This document shows positions 25,468-34,468 of a DNA stretch of 42,630 nucleotides, piece by piece (the first letter of the stretch is position 1; each line of letters begins with the position of its first letter). A program made the position numbers and the translations under genes. Under the pieces are notes generated by a model. That model searched no databases. It saw nothing but the letters and a program-made list of their open reading frames with translations, and had not been told where the DNA came from. This stretch comes from Candidatus Sysuiplasma jiujiangense (GTDB lineage: Archaea > Thermoplasmatota > Thermoplasmata > Sysuiplasmatales > Sysuiplasmataceae). The stretch is from assembly GCA_019721075.1 (NCBI GenBank), contig JAHEAD010000015.1, forward strand, positions 3,509-46,138, written 5' to 3'.

Positions 25468-26382
25468 TCATCTGAAGGTTCTGCGGATTTTGCCGGCAAG
25501 GAATGAAACAGAGCGCACAAGATCCATGTTTCCGTTCACTCCGTCCTCGATAGATATCCATCCGTTGAAATCAATTTCCTTCAGGATTCCAAAAACACTG
25601 TCATAATCGATCAGCCCCGTGCCGACAACGCCGTGCTCGAGTGACTCAGGATAACCCACACCTGTATATTTTTTCAGATCCTCCAATGAGTAGCCGCTCT
25701 TCAGATGTCTGTCGCTGGCATGCATGGTAAGTATTCGCCGTTTGAATTTTCCGAGCACCTCAATTGGATCCTGTCCGGAAACAAGCGCGTTCGAAGGATC
25801 GTAATTGATTCCAAACCATGGTGAGTGAATGCTGTTGACTATTTCCTCGAAAATATCTATAGACTGCGCGAACTCCGGGTAAATCCATCTCCCGTCCTTG
25901 TAGTGGTTTTCCATCACCAGATGCACGCCGTATTCCTCGGCGTAGGGAATAAGCTTCTCGATGGATTCGACAACCCAGCCGATTCCGTCCTCCCTTGAGA
26001 TCTGAGGACGCCTCTGACCGGAAAGAACCCTGCATGTTCTAATCCTGCCTCCGGTTTCAGACTTCGACATCGTCTTTATCCAGAAGAGCATATCATCAAT
26101 CTGGCCTTTCCTGTATTCCCTGTCTGGATTCGTAAAGTCGGGGGAAGTGCACATCATTGGCACCAGAAGCCCCCTGGATTTTGCATAGTCATGAATTCTG
26201 AGTACGTCCCCTTCGCTTTTTTTCTGGTAGAAATACGGATACATTTCAATGCCGTCAACGCCGAGTTTGGAAGCTTCTTCTATCCAGCTTTCGAGGGGTC
26301 TGTTTCCGCTGCAGAGGTCATCGAAATAACCTTTGGGAAACGCAATCAAACCGGGTCCTTGCATTTCAACCACTCCGCTCAT
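25468..26382 (-). CDS. Sugar phosphate isomerase/epimerase (xylose isomerase-like TIM barrel)
   Basis: The 304-residue TIM barrel of the AP-endonuclease-2/xylose isomerase-like superfamily has the four metal ligands visible: Glu in VMENHYKDG, Asp in INYDPSNAL, His in TMHASDRH and Glu in ISIEDGVNG. Relatives include UlaE, IolE, IolI and ketose 3-epimerases. It follows the HUMPS-family gene with a four-base ATGA overlap. That pairing resembles UlaD with UlaE in L-ascorbate/L-gulonate breakdown, where the epimerase acts on the pentulose 5-phosphate product. This parallel is an inference. Confidence 0.85.
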   Translation of the reverse strand: MSGVVEMQGPGLIAFPKGYFDDLCSGNRPLESWIEEASKLGVDGIEMYPYFYQKKSEGDVLRIHDYAKSRGLLVPMMCTSPDFTNPDREYRKGQIDDMLFWIKTMSKSETGGRIRTCRVLSGQRRPQISREDGIGWVVESIEKLIPYAEEYGVHLVMENHYKDGRWIYPEFAQSIDIFEEIVNSIHSPWFGINYDPSNALVSGQDPIEVLGKFKRRILTMHASDRHLKSGYSLEDLKKYTGVGYPESLEHGVVGTGLIDYDSVFGILKEIDFNGWISIEDGVNGNMDLVRSVSFLAGKIRRTFR

Positions 26383-27083
26383 GCAGTGTTCGGGTGCTTT
26401 ACGAGGGATACGACTTCTTTGAGAACCTTTCGTATTTCTGATGATTCGGAAGCAGGCGAGAAGGAGTGCCCGTCAATCACCAGCGGGGCTCCGACCACAA
26501 CAAGCGGGGCTCCGAGAGCGGGCAGTTTAGGCAGATCCCTGATAGACAGACCGCCTACTGCCTGAACCGGGCAGTCAACGGCATCCACTATCTCCCGCAG
26601 GAAGTCAACCGGACTGCCGCCGTTCTCGCCCCTCTCATCGAATCCGAGATGGGCGATGACAACATCCACCCCCGCCTCCTCGAGTTCTTCGGCAGCCCTT
26701 ACCCTGTCGCTTCTGCCCAGAATGTCTCCCATGACGTATATGCCGTAGTCGCGGGCTGCCCGTATCGTGGCCCTGACGGTGGCAGGATGACTTGCAGCCA
26801 TCACGACGACAAAATTTGCGCCTGCCTTTGCCATCATTTCTGTCTCAAGATATCCTCCGTCCATCGTCTTCAGGTCTGCCACTATCGGCGTACCTGGAAA
26901 TTTTTTTCTGAAATGGGACACGGCGTGCAGACCTTCGCCGAGCAGCAACGGTGTGCCGACCTCCAGCCAGTCCACGCCCGACTCCATGGCTATTTCCGCA
27001 ATCGGTTCGGCTTCCCTTATCGTTTCCAGATCCAGGGAGACCTGGACAGTAGGTTTTTTCAGATCTCCTTTCGTCAGTTTCAT
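26379..27083 (-). CDS. HUMPS-family aldolase/decarboxylase (hexulose-phosphate synthase or keto-gulonate-phosphate decarboxylase)
   Basis: The 234-residue orotidine-monophosphate-decarboxylase-like barrel has the family active site: Asp18 (VSLDLE), Glu41 (LEVGTP), and Asp70-x-Lys72-x2-Asp75 (ADLKTMDGG). The sequence EVGTPLLLGEG and AHLGFDERGENG is closer to archaeal 3-hexulose-6-phosphate synthase than to E. coli UlaD. No SIS-domain hexulose-phosphate isomerase is adjacent, which argues against a standard ribulose-monophosphate module. Both neighbours overlap it by four bases, so three enzymes are made from one coupled unit. Confidence 0.85.
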   Translation of the reverse strand: MKLTKGDLKKPTVQVSLDLETIREAEPIAEIAMESGVDWLEVGTPLLLGEGLHAVSHFRKKFPGTPIVADLKTMDGGYLETEMMAKAGANFVVVMAASHPATVRATIRAARDYGIYVMGDILGRSDRVRAAEELEEAGVDVVIAHLGFDERGENGGSPVDFLREIVDAVDCPVQAVGGLSIRDLPKLPALGAPLVVVGAPLVIDGHSFSPASESSEIRKVLKEVVSLVKHPNTA

Positions 27084-28126
27084 AGCATCAGCACTCCTTT
27101 CGCGATCCTTCTCTTCTCCATATCTTCAAATGCGTCCTTCCATCTGTCCAGGCTGTACTGCCTGACAATCCTTTCGGGATTCAGCTTTTTTGTTGTGAAC
27201 AGCCTTAGCACTCTCTCCCATGTCTCCCAGTTGTGGCTGAATGACCCATGCAGTTCGACAGCCTTTGCAACAATCTGGTCAAGGTTAAACCCTGGAACGT
27301 CCGGACCCCAGCCAACCTTTACAATCCTTCCACCTGGCCGGATAACATCAAGCGCAGTCTTGAGCGTCGCACTGACTCCCGAGGCGTCAACAACCACATC
27401 CACACCATCGCCCCAGCCGGAATGACTCAGTGCCTCCACAGCCGCACGCGCATTGTCGAAAATCATGTTCGCACCTATTTCCAAGGCGGTTTTGAGCCGT
27501 TCAGCGTCTGAAGGCACACCGAGCATTGCAATGGCCGCTGGGGATCTGAGCGTCGCAACCTGAAGGCAGAAGAGTCCTATAGGACCCGGACCGATTATGA
27601 GAACGCTGTCGGCAGGTTCTATTTTTCCTATCGTGGAAGTGGCGTTGAAGGCCACACAGCTCGGTTCTGTCAGCGCAGCGGTTACATTGCTTACTGCGTC
27701 GGGCACCTTGTGGAGTATCTCCTCCCTTGCAATCAGGTATTCAGCCATTCCGCCGTCTGTTAGAGCGCCGAAGCCAATCCTGCTCGAGCAGAGGTTGTAA
27801 TTTCCCTTCCTGCAGTTATAGCATCTTCCACAAACATGGAACGCGGTTTCGCAAACCACTCTGTCTCCCGTTTTGAAATTTCGAACTTCGCTCCCTGTTT
27901 TATCGACTATTCCCATCAGTTCATGTCCCAGAATTACAGGTTCCTTCCTTGGATAAGATTCCGTTCCGTTGTAAACGTGTATGTCGCTGCCGCACACGCC
28001 AACAGCCTTCATCTTCAATCTCACTTCCGTCTTTCCGGGTTCGCCCGGATCACGCACTTCCTTCAGCACAACTTTTCCTTGACCATGCGATTCGGAAACT
28101 ATAGCCTTCAAATTCGACACCACCAC
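27080..28126 (-). CDS. Zinc-dependent alcohol/polyol dehydrogenase (MDR)
   Basis: This is a medium-chain dehydrogenase of the sorbitol/threonine dehydrogenase group. The catalytic zinc ligands lie in GVCGSDIHVYNG and GHELMG, the structural zinc site is CGRCYNCRKGNYNLC, and the NAD motif is GPGPIGLF. I place the start at a run of three GTG codons (28126-28118), where the family's N-terminus (LKAIVSE) begins. An ATG at 28201 would add an unlikely Cys-containing tail. It is the first gene of the overlapping trio with the HUMPS enzyme and the isomerase, so it probably makes the keto substrate. Confidence 0.87.
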   Translation of the reverse strand: MVVSNLKAIVSESHGQGKVVLKEVRDPGEPGKTEVRLKMKAVGVCGSDIHVYNGTESYPRKEPVILGHELMGIVDKTGSEVRNFKTGDRVVCETAFHVCGRCYNCRKGNYNLCSSRIGFGALTDGGMAEYLIAREEILHKVPDAVSNVTAALTEPSCVAFNATSTIGKIEPADSVLIIGPGPIGLFCLQVATLRSPAAIAMLGVPSDAERLKTALEIGANMIFDNARAAVEALSHSGWGDGVDVVVDASGVSATLKTALDVIRPGGRIVKVGWGPDVPGFNLDQIVAKAVELHGSFSHNWETWERVLRLFTTKKLNPERIVRQYSLDRWKDAFEDMEKRRIAKGVLML

Positions 28127-28470
28127 TCGGCTAGACAGGTCACATAGAATAACATTTCTAGAAACATGCAGGTCGAAGCGAAGGACAGCATGGACAGCCA
28201 TATTCCGCTGGCAAATGGCAAAGGGAGCCCATGTCTGTACACCGACGAAATTATATCGCCGTTTTACAGAAAGAATCCTTTGCTTGCGAAACGATTCGAG
28301 AAACAGAAACGCACATCGGCGGTTTCACCGGATCGTTTAATCAAAAGGTTGCGCTCTCTTCAGAAAAACTGCAGATTTGCATATCGTTCAGATCTCAGCG
28401 CTGAACAAAATTAAGTTTGCCGGGAAACAGATTAATATAGCTATATCCGGATGGGGGGGAAGGTGAAAAA
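28127..28470. other. Divergent gap between the dehydrogenase trio and the solute-binding protein
   Basis: It carries promoters for both sides. The only open frame on the plus strand (28166-28414) has no family features and is not called. A TATA-like ttaatatag (28432-28440) serves the binding-protein gene. Confidence 0.5.
28432..28440 (+). promoter_or_regulatory. TATA box of the solute-binding protein gene
   Basis: The sequence ttaatatag is 31-39 bases before TTG 28471. A purine-rich gggggaaggtga (about 28455-28465) directly before the TTG acts as ribosome binding site and supports this non-ATG start. Confidence 0.6.
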
Positions 28471-30129
28471 TTGACGCAATCTGCGAGTGGGAACGAAAAG
28501 CGTGGAAATAAAAAGATATTGTGGGCGTCAATAGTTGTGGTGGTAGTTATCATTGTTGTAGTTGCTGCCGCAACTGCAGTCATATTGTCCAAACCGCCCA
28601 CAAAGAAGAGCAATACGGTTTACTTCTACACCTGGTGGGGACCAACCAGCGGTAGAGCGCTGCAGAATCTGACGGAAGCTTTCCATACGGCATATCCGCA
28701 GTACACTGCCGTGCCTACGGTATCTCCCGGGGCGGGAGGCACCAATGCGAAGTACGCCATACTTACACTAATCAAGGCAAACGATCCTCCGAACACATTC
28801 CAGACCCACTATGGACCTGAAATGCTGAGTTACATAGAGGCTGCTCCAAGCGGAGCCAACTCGTTCGTCAACTTTACAAGCTATGTTCAGAGCAATATGG
28901 CCAACAAAGCTGTTTCGTCCGTTCTTGCTGCCGGGACCTACAATGGTGTCACATTCTCGCTGCCTGTGGATGCACATCAGGGTGCACAGCTATTCTTCAA
29001 TCCTCAGGTTCTGGCCAAATACAGCCTCCCGATACCCAATAACATGTCCACGTTGCTCAGCGACACCGTTGCTCTGGGCAGCCATGGCATCAATGCCTGG
29101 GTCATACCCGGCGGAGACGGCGGATGGGACCAGCTGAATGTCTGGGAGAATGCGTTCCTCGCGTATGGCGGCAATACCATGTATGACGAACTCATGTATG
29201 GAACGCTTAACACAAGCAGCCCGAGTGTTATGCATGTTCTGAACGAAACAAACGCCGCATTCTTTACATTTGAGAAATACAGCATGCCCGGTCTCGAATC
29301 GGACAGCTGGCTGCAGGCACTGCCCTATGTCCTGAAGGGTCAGGCGGCTTTCTACACTTCAGGCAACTGGGTTCTTGAATATACAACAGATTACCTCAAT
29401 GTCCTCGTTTATCCGGCAACCGCACCATACACTTCGTGGACAAACCTTACAATGCTCGACCAGTCCTTCCCGGGAACGCAGAACTACTGGGTCCTTGTTA
29501 CAGACTCAGTTGCGGTACCGTCCGGTCCTACATCAACGCTTGGTCTGACGTTTGCAAAGTATTTCTCATCCTATGCTGGAGATAAGGTGTTCACAAAGAC
29601 CAAGGCAGTAACATTCTATAATAATGTTACATCCGATTACTACGCGACCCAGGCGCAGTGGTACAGTTACAAGACACTTCTCAACACGAGCCCGTCCAAC
29701 TTCGTTTACCAGCTGTCGGATGGAGGACTGTTCGACAATGTGTTTGCGTCATACACCTCCGCAATGACTGCCCTTTCTGAGATAGGACCTTCTGATCTAG
29801 CGGCATGGAACCTGACGCTTTCGAGTGGCATCAGCAGCGAACAATCCGAATGGATGACCGCCAACTCTCTTGGCTACGGATACATGGGCTTCCCGGGCCA
29901 CCCCTTCGGAGGCTACGCCCCCCCATGGGCAACAGCAGCAGTGTCAGGAGTTGCAGCGCATCCTAACAGCGTCAGCACCACTGGTGTTACCAGTGCAAAG
30001 TCTCCGACTGCAAGCAGCCACATCCAGAAACCGGTGAAGATCAACTACGTCCAGATTTCACTGACTTCGGTGACCTTGCTTCAGAAGTTCTATGTAATGG
30101 GCGTCAGCCAGGGAACCAGACTGCTGTAA
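28471..30129 (+). CDS. Sugar ABC transporter solute-binding protein
   Basis: The 552-residue extracellular binding protein has a short charged N-terminus and one membrane helix (about residues 15-38) as signal anchor. The mature domain starts VYFYTWWGPTSGRALQNLTE, a pattern of sugar-binding proteins of the GlcS/MalE type. Many N-glycosylation sequons (NLT, NFT, NMS, NVT) fit a surface location. The last 70 residues (after GGYAPPWA) are a Ser/Thr/Val-rich tail with no membrane helix. The permeases and ATPase (33290-36176) lie 3 kb away on the other strand. High expression is suggested by the strong promoter and a T-rich terminator. Confidence 0.88.
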   Translation: MTQSASGNEKRGNKKILWASIVVVVVIIVVVAAATAVILSKPPTKKSNTVYFYTWWGPTSGRALQNLTEAFHTAYPQYTAVPTVSPGAGGTNAKYAILTLIKANDPPNTFQTHYGPEMLSYIEAAPSGANSFVNFTSYVQSNMANKAVSSVLAAGTYNGVTFSLPVDAHQGAQLFFNPQVLAKYSLPIPNNMSTLLSDTVALGSHGINAWVIPGGDGGWDQLNVWENAFLAYGGNTMYDELMYGTLNTSSPSVMHVLNETNAAFFTFEKYSMPGLESDSWLQALPYVLKGQAAFYTSGNWVLEYTTDYLNVLVYPATAPYTSWTNLTMLDQSFPGTQNYWVLVTDSVAVPSGPTSTLGLTFAKYFSSYAGDKVFTKTKAVTFYNNVTSDYYATQAQWYSYKTLLNTSPSNFVYQLSDGGLFDNVFASYTSAMTALSEIGPSDLAAWNLTLSSGISSEQSEWMTANSLGYGYMGFPGHPFGGYAPPWATAAVSGVAAHPNSVSTTGVTSAKSPTASSHIQKPVKINYVQISLTSVTLLQKFYVMGVSQGTRLL

Positions 30130-30160
30130 ACCCTGCAAGGAATCAAAACTTTTACAAACC

Positions 30161-30186
30161 ACTTTCTTCTCTTTATTTTATTTTTG
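30161..30186 (+). terminator. T-rich terminator of the binding-protein gene
   Basis: The sequence ctttattttatttttg follows the stop by about 30-55 bases, typical of archaeal poly-T termination. Confidence 0.6.
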
Positions 30187-30224
30187 AATGATACGCTGCG
30201 GCATCATCCGGCATTTTACAGTAG

Positions 30225-31253
30225 CTACAGCGTCAACATGACTTTTGACGAGCCAATAAGATTGGAGGCCAGTTTCCTGAAAACATCAGGCCCGTTATCA
30301 AGCGGCTCCATCGAAATCCAGTTCTGCCGATCATCCAGGATGTTCGTGCCCGCAAGCTTCACCGCCCTGGAAAATTCGACGTCCGTATATGCGTACGACC
30401 CCTCTATCACAAGTTCGCCCCTCACAATTGAGTTTGCTCCGAGCCTGGACGATGCCTCATGATTCCCGATGAAAATTGCCTTGCCGCCTCTTCTTATGAC
30501 CTCGACACACTGAGCCCTCGTTGATTCCAGGCCAACAGCATCGAATGAGAAATCTGCCCCCTGGCCAACTGCATTTTGCAGGTTCAGTATGGCATTGCTG
30601 TCACTGCCGTTTATCACCCGCGTGGCTCCCATACTCCGGGCTGTCTTCAGCCTCTCCTCGTTCACGTCGACTGCGGTGCAGTCTTCCACGCCATGCAGTT
30701 TCAGGAGTTTGAGAACTAACAACCCTATAATGCCCATTCCAAAGACAACAGCGCTGTCGCCTGTTCTGAATTTGCACTTGTCAACGGCCCTGAGAGCCGT
30801 TGCAAGCGGTTCGGCTATTGCGCCGGCAACCGGATTTTCCACCGGATGGCATGATGCTGCAGGAACAGCGACATATTCCGCAAAGGAGCCTGGAAACGCG
30901 GCTCCGATGATTCTCCTGTCCTGACACAGATTCCTCAAACCTGAAAGACAGTACGTGCAGTGGCCGCATGTTACCATTGGATTGACTGCGACAAGCCTGC
31001 CTTTCAGATGCTCCGGCGAACCAGTACCTGTCTCCTCCACGATGCCCGAAAATTCATGCCCCATAGTGAGTGGCGGTACCCTCAGTTCATTCAGACCCAG
31101 ATACGCAGCAACTTCGCTTCCGCAGACGCCGGACATGGAGACCCTGACAAGCACCCAGCCGGCAGGGATCTCAGGTTTGGACACGTCCTCGATCTTCATC
31201 TCATTTCTGGCTACCCATACAAGCGCTTTCATTGCCACCGACATCTGAAACAC
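30225..31253 (-). CDS. Zinc-dependent alcohol/polyol dehydrogenase (MDR), second copy
   Basis: This is another medium-chain dehydrogenase: catalytic zinc motifs GVCGSEVAAYLG and GHEFSG, structural zinc site CGHCTYCLSGLRNLC, and NAD motif FGMGIIGLL. It differs clearly from the dehydrogenase at 27080-28126 and so probably acts on a different carbon or substrate. The most family-like start is the Met at 31232 (MKALVW); starts at 31253 and 31241 are in frame. It reads towards the binding-protein gene and shares the cluster with the Gfo/Idh/MocA enzyme. Confidence 0.87.
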   Translation of the reverse strand: MFQMSVAMKALVWVARNEMKIEDVSKPEIPAGWVLVRVSMSGVCGSEVAAYLGLNELRVPPLTMGHEFSGIVEETGTGSPEHLKGRLVAVNPMVTCGHCTYCLSGLRNLCQDRRIIGAAFPGSFAEYVAVPAASCHPVENPVAGAIAEPLATALRAVDKCKFRTGDSAVVFGMGIIGLLVLKLLKLHGVEDCTAVDVNEERLKTARSMGATRVINGSDSNAILNLQNAVGQGADFSFDAVGLESTRAQCVEVIRRGGKAIFIGNHEASSRLGANSIVRGELVIEGSYAYTDVEFSRAVKLAGTNILDDRQNWISMEPLDNGPDVFRKLASNLIGSSKVMLTL

Positions 31254-31329
31254 TGGCTTAACATTATCGTTTTTCGGCAGAAACGCATACGCGATTCAGA
31301 GGTTGCCGCTGTTACCGTTTCAAAGCTCG

Positions 31330-32316
31330 TTACTTCTGCAACGGAGTCGTTCCGGCCTTATAGATTTCCAGGACAGCTGCAAGATCTCTCTTCGCAATTA
31401 CCGGATCCATGGGTGGTTCGCTCCTCTCTTCGACAGCCTTGAGAAAACCTCCGATCTCCTTATCGAATACATCTTCTATTTTGATGTCAACTGTCTTTCC
31501 GTTCAGTACGGGTTTTCCAAACGCGTAGCGGATGCCGGACATGTACTTGAAATCCACTTCGGGATGTGTGCCGACATCCTCCACTATGCTGCCCTCGCTG
31601 CCTATGACTTCGAACGAGGGTAACCGCGGACTGTAAGGATAGCTCCATGTATAGAAGAGCAGGCCATGTGCCGACGATTTGAAATCAAACAGTGAAATGG
31701 ACGTGTCCTCTCCCTCAATAGAGGAAGAGCCATGGTAAGCCGCCGACCTGATACTGCGGTAGTCGCCGCCCAAGTTGAGAAGCGTGTCGACGAAATGGAT
31801 GCCGCCGTCAATAAGGGAACCGCCACCCATTACTTTCGCATCTGTCCTCCAGCCGTTCTTGCTGTAAAGCCTCTGATCCCGGACAATGATCGTGTGAACT
31901 CTGCCGATTTTTCCCTCGTTCACTGCCCTGACTGCATATCTGACGGATGAATCAAAGTAATACTGCTCTGCCACCATGAATTTCACTCCTGTCCTGGCCG
32001 CCGTTTCAATCATCAATTCGGCGTCGGCGACAGTCGTTGCTATCGGTTTTTCAATCAGCACATGCTTCTTCCTGGAGATGGCGTCTAATGCAACTGCCCT
32101 GTGCATGTTATGCGGCAGGATGATATCGACTATTTCGGCGTCTGATGACAGAGCCTTCGTAATATCGCTGAAAGTCTCCGTTGCGCCGTAGGCTTCGGCC
32201 GTCTCTTCAAGAATCTTTTCATTACGGTCATAGAGCGCAATTTCGACGTTCTGTTTTTTCCATGAGTCGAGATGCACCTTGCCAAAACCTCTTGAGCCGA
32301 GAACCAGGGTTTTCAT
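31330..32316 (-). CDS. Gfo/Idh/MocA family sugar/inositol dehydrogenase
   Basis: The roughly 328-residue oxidoreductase has an N-terminal Rossmann domain (VLGSRGFGKVHLDSW), the family EKP motif (LIEKPIAT), and a beta-sheet C-terminal domain with GGSLIDGGIHFVDTLL, where the catalytic His usually sits. Family members oxidise inositol, glucose or other sugars with NAD(P). I chose the Met at 32316 because MKTLVLGSRGFG is the natural N-terminus and a TATA-like cttttaat lies 25-32 bases upstream. An in-frame Met at 32355 overlaps that promoter. Confidence 0.88.
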   Translation of the reverse strand: MKTLVLGSRGFGKVHLDSWKKQNVEIALYDRNEKILEETAEAYGATETFSDITKALSSDAEIVDIILPHNMHRAVALDAISRKKHVLIEKPIATTVADAELMIETAARTGVKFMVAEQYYFDSSVRYAVRAVNEGKIGRVHTIIVRDQRLYSKNGWRTDAKVMGGGSLIDGGIHFVDTLLNLGGDYRSIRSAAYHGSSSIEGEDTSISLFDFKSSAHGLLFYTWSYPYSPRLPSFEVIGSEGSIVEDVGTHPEVDFKYMSGIRYAFGKPVLNGKTVDIKIEDVFDKEIGGFLKAVEERSEPPMDPVIAKRDLAAVLEIYKAGTTPLQK

Positions 32317-32340
32317 GAAGGAGGGATAGACGTGAAGGTG

Positions 32341-32348
32341 ATTAAAAG
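32341..32348 (-). promoter_or_regulatory. TATA box of the Gfo/Idh/MocA gene
   Basis: The reverse strand reads cttttaat at leaderless distance from ATG 32316 and lies inside the longer reading frame, which is evidence against the 32355 start. Confidence 0.55.
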
Positions 32349-32427
32349 TTTTCATGGATGTACATTTCGAATCCGTTCGTTCCTGGAAATAGAAGTTTTA
32401 ATTTCCCGGGATCGTCACACGTTTGCC

Positions 32428-33234
32428 TCAGCGGGAATCGCTGCGGTGCATTTTCCTGAGGACTGAAAATGCGGTCGTCTCATTAAGTGCTGTCATCTGA
32501 CCACCGTCAACCAGCATGGAACTGCCGGTAACGAATGATGACCTGCCTGATATCAGAAAGCTCACTGCCTCGGCAATCTCTTCGGGTTTGCCTGCCCTTC
32601 CGAGAGCATGCGAGAGGCAGGATGCCTCATATTCAGCCGGTTTTCTCTTCTTCCAGTCCAGTATCCGCTCGCTCGCCACAAGACCGGGCAGTATGGAATT
32701 TGCCCTTATCCCAAGATGACCGAATTCAAGCGCTATCGAGCGTGTCAGTGCATTCATTGCGGCCTTCGCGGCGTCATATGCAGCTGAATCGACATCTCCG
32801 GCCGCAAGAGCGTGCACAGAGGATATGTTGACTATACTTCCGCCTCCATTCCTGATCATCAGCGGGATTAGTTTCCTGCACAGGAGAACAGGTGCGAAGA
32901 AAGTGACATCGAATGTCCGTCTCCAGTCTTTCCCTGTGAGTTCCAGAAAGGGCTTGCTTACCATGGCAAAAGCACTGTTCACGAGTCCGGTCAGTTTCAC
33001 CCCTGATCTGCCCGCGGCACGTGCAATCCGGTCTATTGTTCCGGCCTCGGAAATGTCGCCTGTGACATGGATTACAGAATCATTACTGCCTGCGATTTTA
33101 TCGAAAACCCTGCTTGTGTCCACTAAGTCGTTCAGAATAAGATCATAACCTTCCGAGGCCAGCTTCATGGCTGTTGCCTTGCCTATTCCAAGGGAAGCGC
33201 CTGTAATAACAACTGTATTTCCGCTTCCTTCCAT
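32428..33234 (-). CDS. Short-chain dehydrogenase/reductase (SDR), second copy
   Basis: This is a classical SDR of 268 residues with TGASLGIG, catalytic Ser in NISSVHA, Tyr-x3-Lys in AAYDAAKAA and the C-terminal VTGSSMLVDGG. The NNAG structural motif is replaced by VNSAFA, as in some family branches. It probably oxidises or reduces a sugar, keto-acid or polyol of this pathway. A TATA-like gttatatc at 33266-33273 on the reverse strand gives it its own promoter. It sits between the ABC importer operon and the Gfo/Idh/MocA gene. Confidence 0.88.
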   Translation of the reverse strand: MEGSGNTVVITGASLGIGKATAMKLASEGYDLILNDLVDTSRVFDKIAGSNDSVIHVTGDISEAGTIDRIARAAGRSGVKLTGLVNSAFAMVSKPFLELTGKDWRRTFDVTFFAPVLLCRKLIPLMIRNGGGSIVNISSVHALAAGDVDSAAYDAAKAAMNALTRSIALEFGHLGIRANSILPGLVASERILDWKKRKPAEYEASCLSHALGRAGKPEEIAEAVSFLISGRSSFVTGSSMLVDGGQMTALNETTAFSVLRKMHRSDSR

Positions 33235-33289
33235 TTCACTTCATCCCGTTCATCGCTGCATTACTGATATAACTTACCGGCGTCCGGAA

Positions 33290-34462
33290 TCAGTTAAACG
33301 CCGGCTGTATGACTTTTCCGTCGTAATTCATTATCGAGCGCCCTTCGGTGTCAAACAGCAGAATCTCGTTCTTCCTGACATATACCTTTACTGGAGTTCC
33401 TCCCGGCAGCGGAACTTCGCTTGTTGTCACAATATCCTTGTCTATGCCGGGAATGTTGAATATCACCCTGAACACGCCAACCGAATAACCGGAAATGTTC
33501 ACCGTACCGTTGCTGAGCATGAGCCATTCTTTCTCATTCAGTTCTTCATCCTCATCTTCTGTCGTAAGCATTATTCCCTCTGGCCTGAGACCGAGAAGGA
33601 TTTTCATTTCTCCGGCGCTCCTGTGCGCATCCCCTAACTGCTCCGGGCTGATTTCAAAACCGATCTTCTCCCCGATATTGACCACAGACCTGCTGCCGGC
33701 TGTCAGTTTCGAAGGTATGAGGTTTATTTCACCAATCGCCCTGGCTACATCGATAGCCTTCGGCTTGTGATAGAGCGTTTCGGTCGCGGCTGTCTGAATG
33801 TTCAGGCCGTTGGATATCACCAGGGCATTGTGCGCGAGTGCGAAAATATCGGCCGGATCATGGGAAACAATTATGGCCGTGATTTCCAGTTCCTTCTGCA
33901 CGTTCCGGACAAGCGAACGTGCGCTGTCCTTGATGGTCGCATCGAGATTGCTGAAAGGTTCGTCGAGGAGGAGCAGGGACGGATCCTTGGCGAGCGCCCT
34001 GCTCACGGCGACCCTCTGCTGCTGTCCGCCGCTGATATTGCCGGGCCTCCTGTTCAGGGCTTCCCGTATATCGAGGAGATCGGCAAGGAACTCCACCTTT
34101 TTCCTGATCTCGGGAGCGGGCATTTTTCTCGCCCTCAACGGGAAGGCTATATTCTCATAGCTCGTAAGATGCGGATAGAGCGCCCAGTTCTGGAATACCA
34201 TACCGATGTTTCTGCCCTCGGCCGGAACATTGATCTTTCCGTTTTCAGCGACCACTTCATCGTTGAAATAGATTGAACCCGTCGTTGGTTCTTCCAGGCC
34301 GGCAATGAGTCTCAAGAGTGTCGTCTTGCCGGCGCCGCTGGAACCGATAATGCCGTAGAAGTCCCTGTTTTCAACTGTGAACGATATGTCCTTGATGGCT
34401 GTTTTTATCCTGTTTCCGCGTCCAAACGATTTCGTAACATTTCTGAATTCTATTTTTACCAA
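33290..34462 (-). CDS. Sugar ABC transporter ATP-binding protein (MalK/GlcV type)
   Basis: The 390-residue ATPase of the carbohydrate importer family has Walker A GSSGAGKTT, Q-loop VFQNWALYPHL, signature ISGGQQQRV, Walker B LLLLDEPFSNLD and switch His in VSHD. The C-terminal 150 residues form TOBE/OB regulatory folds (LGLRPEGIML). It drives uptake through the two permeases encoded just upstream, with a six-base gap after the second permease. It resembles Sulfolobus GlcV in overall layout. Confidence 0.93.
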   Translation of the reverse strand: MVKIEFRNVTKSFGRGNRIKTAIKDISFTVENRDFYGIIGSSGAGKTTLLRLIAGLEEPTTGSIYFNDEVVAENGKINVPAEGRNIGMVFQNWALYPHLTSYENIAFPLRARKMPAPEIRKKVEFLADLLDIREALNRRPGNISGGQQQRVAVSRALAKDPSLLLLDEPFSNLDATIKDSARSLVRNVQKELEITAIIVSHDPADIFALAHNALVISNGLNIQTAATETLYHKPKAIDVARAIGEINLIPSKLTAGSRSVVNIGEKIGFEISPEQLGDAHRSAGEMKILLGLRPEGIMLTTEDEDEELNEKEWLMLSNGTVNISGYSVGVFRVIFNIPGIDKDIVTTSEVPLPGGTPVKVYVRKNEILLFDTEGRSIMNYDGKVIQPAFN

Positions 34463-34468
34463 TCCGGT

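Noticed and set aside
26466-27425. 319-residue plus-strand frame
   Set aside because: Antisense to the HUMPS enzyme and zinc dehydrogenase, both with intact active sites.
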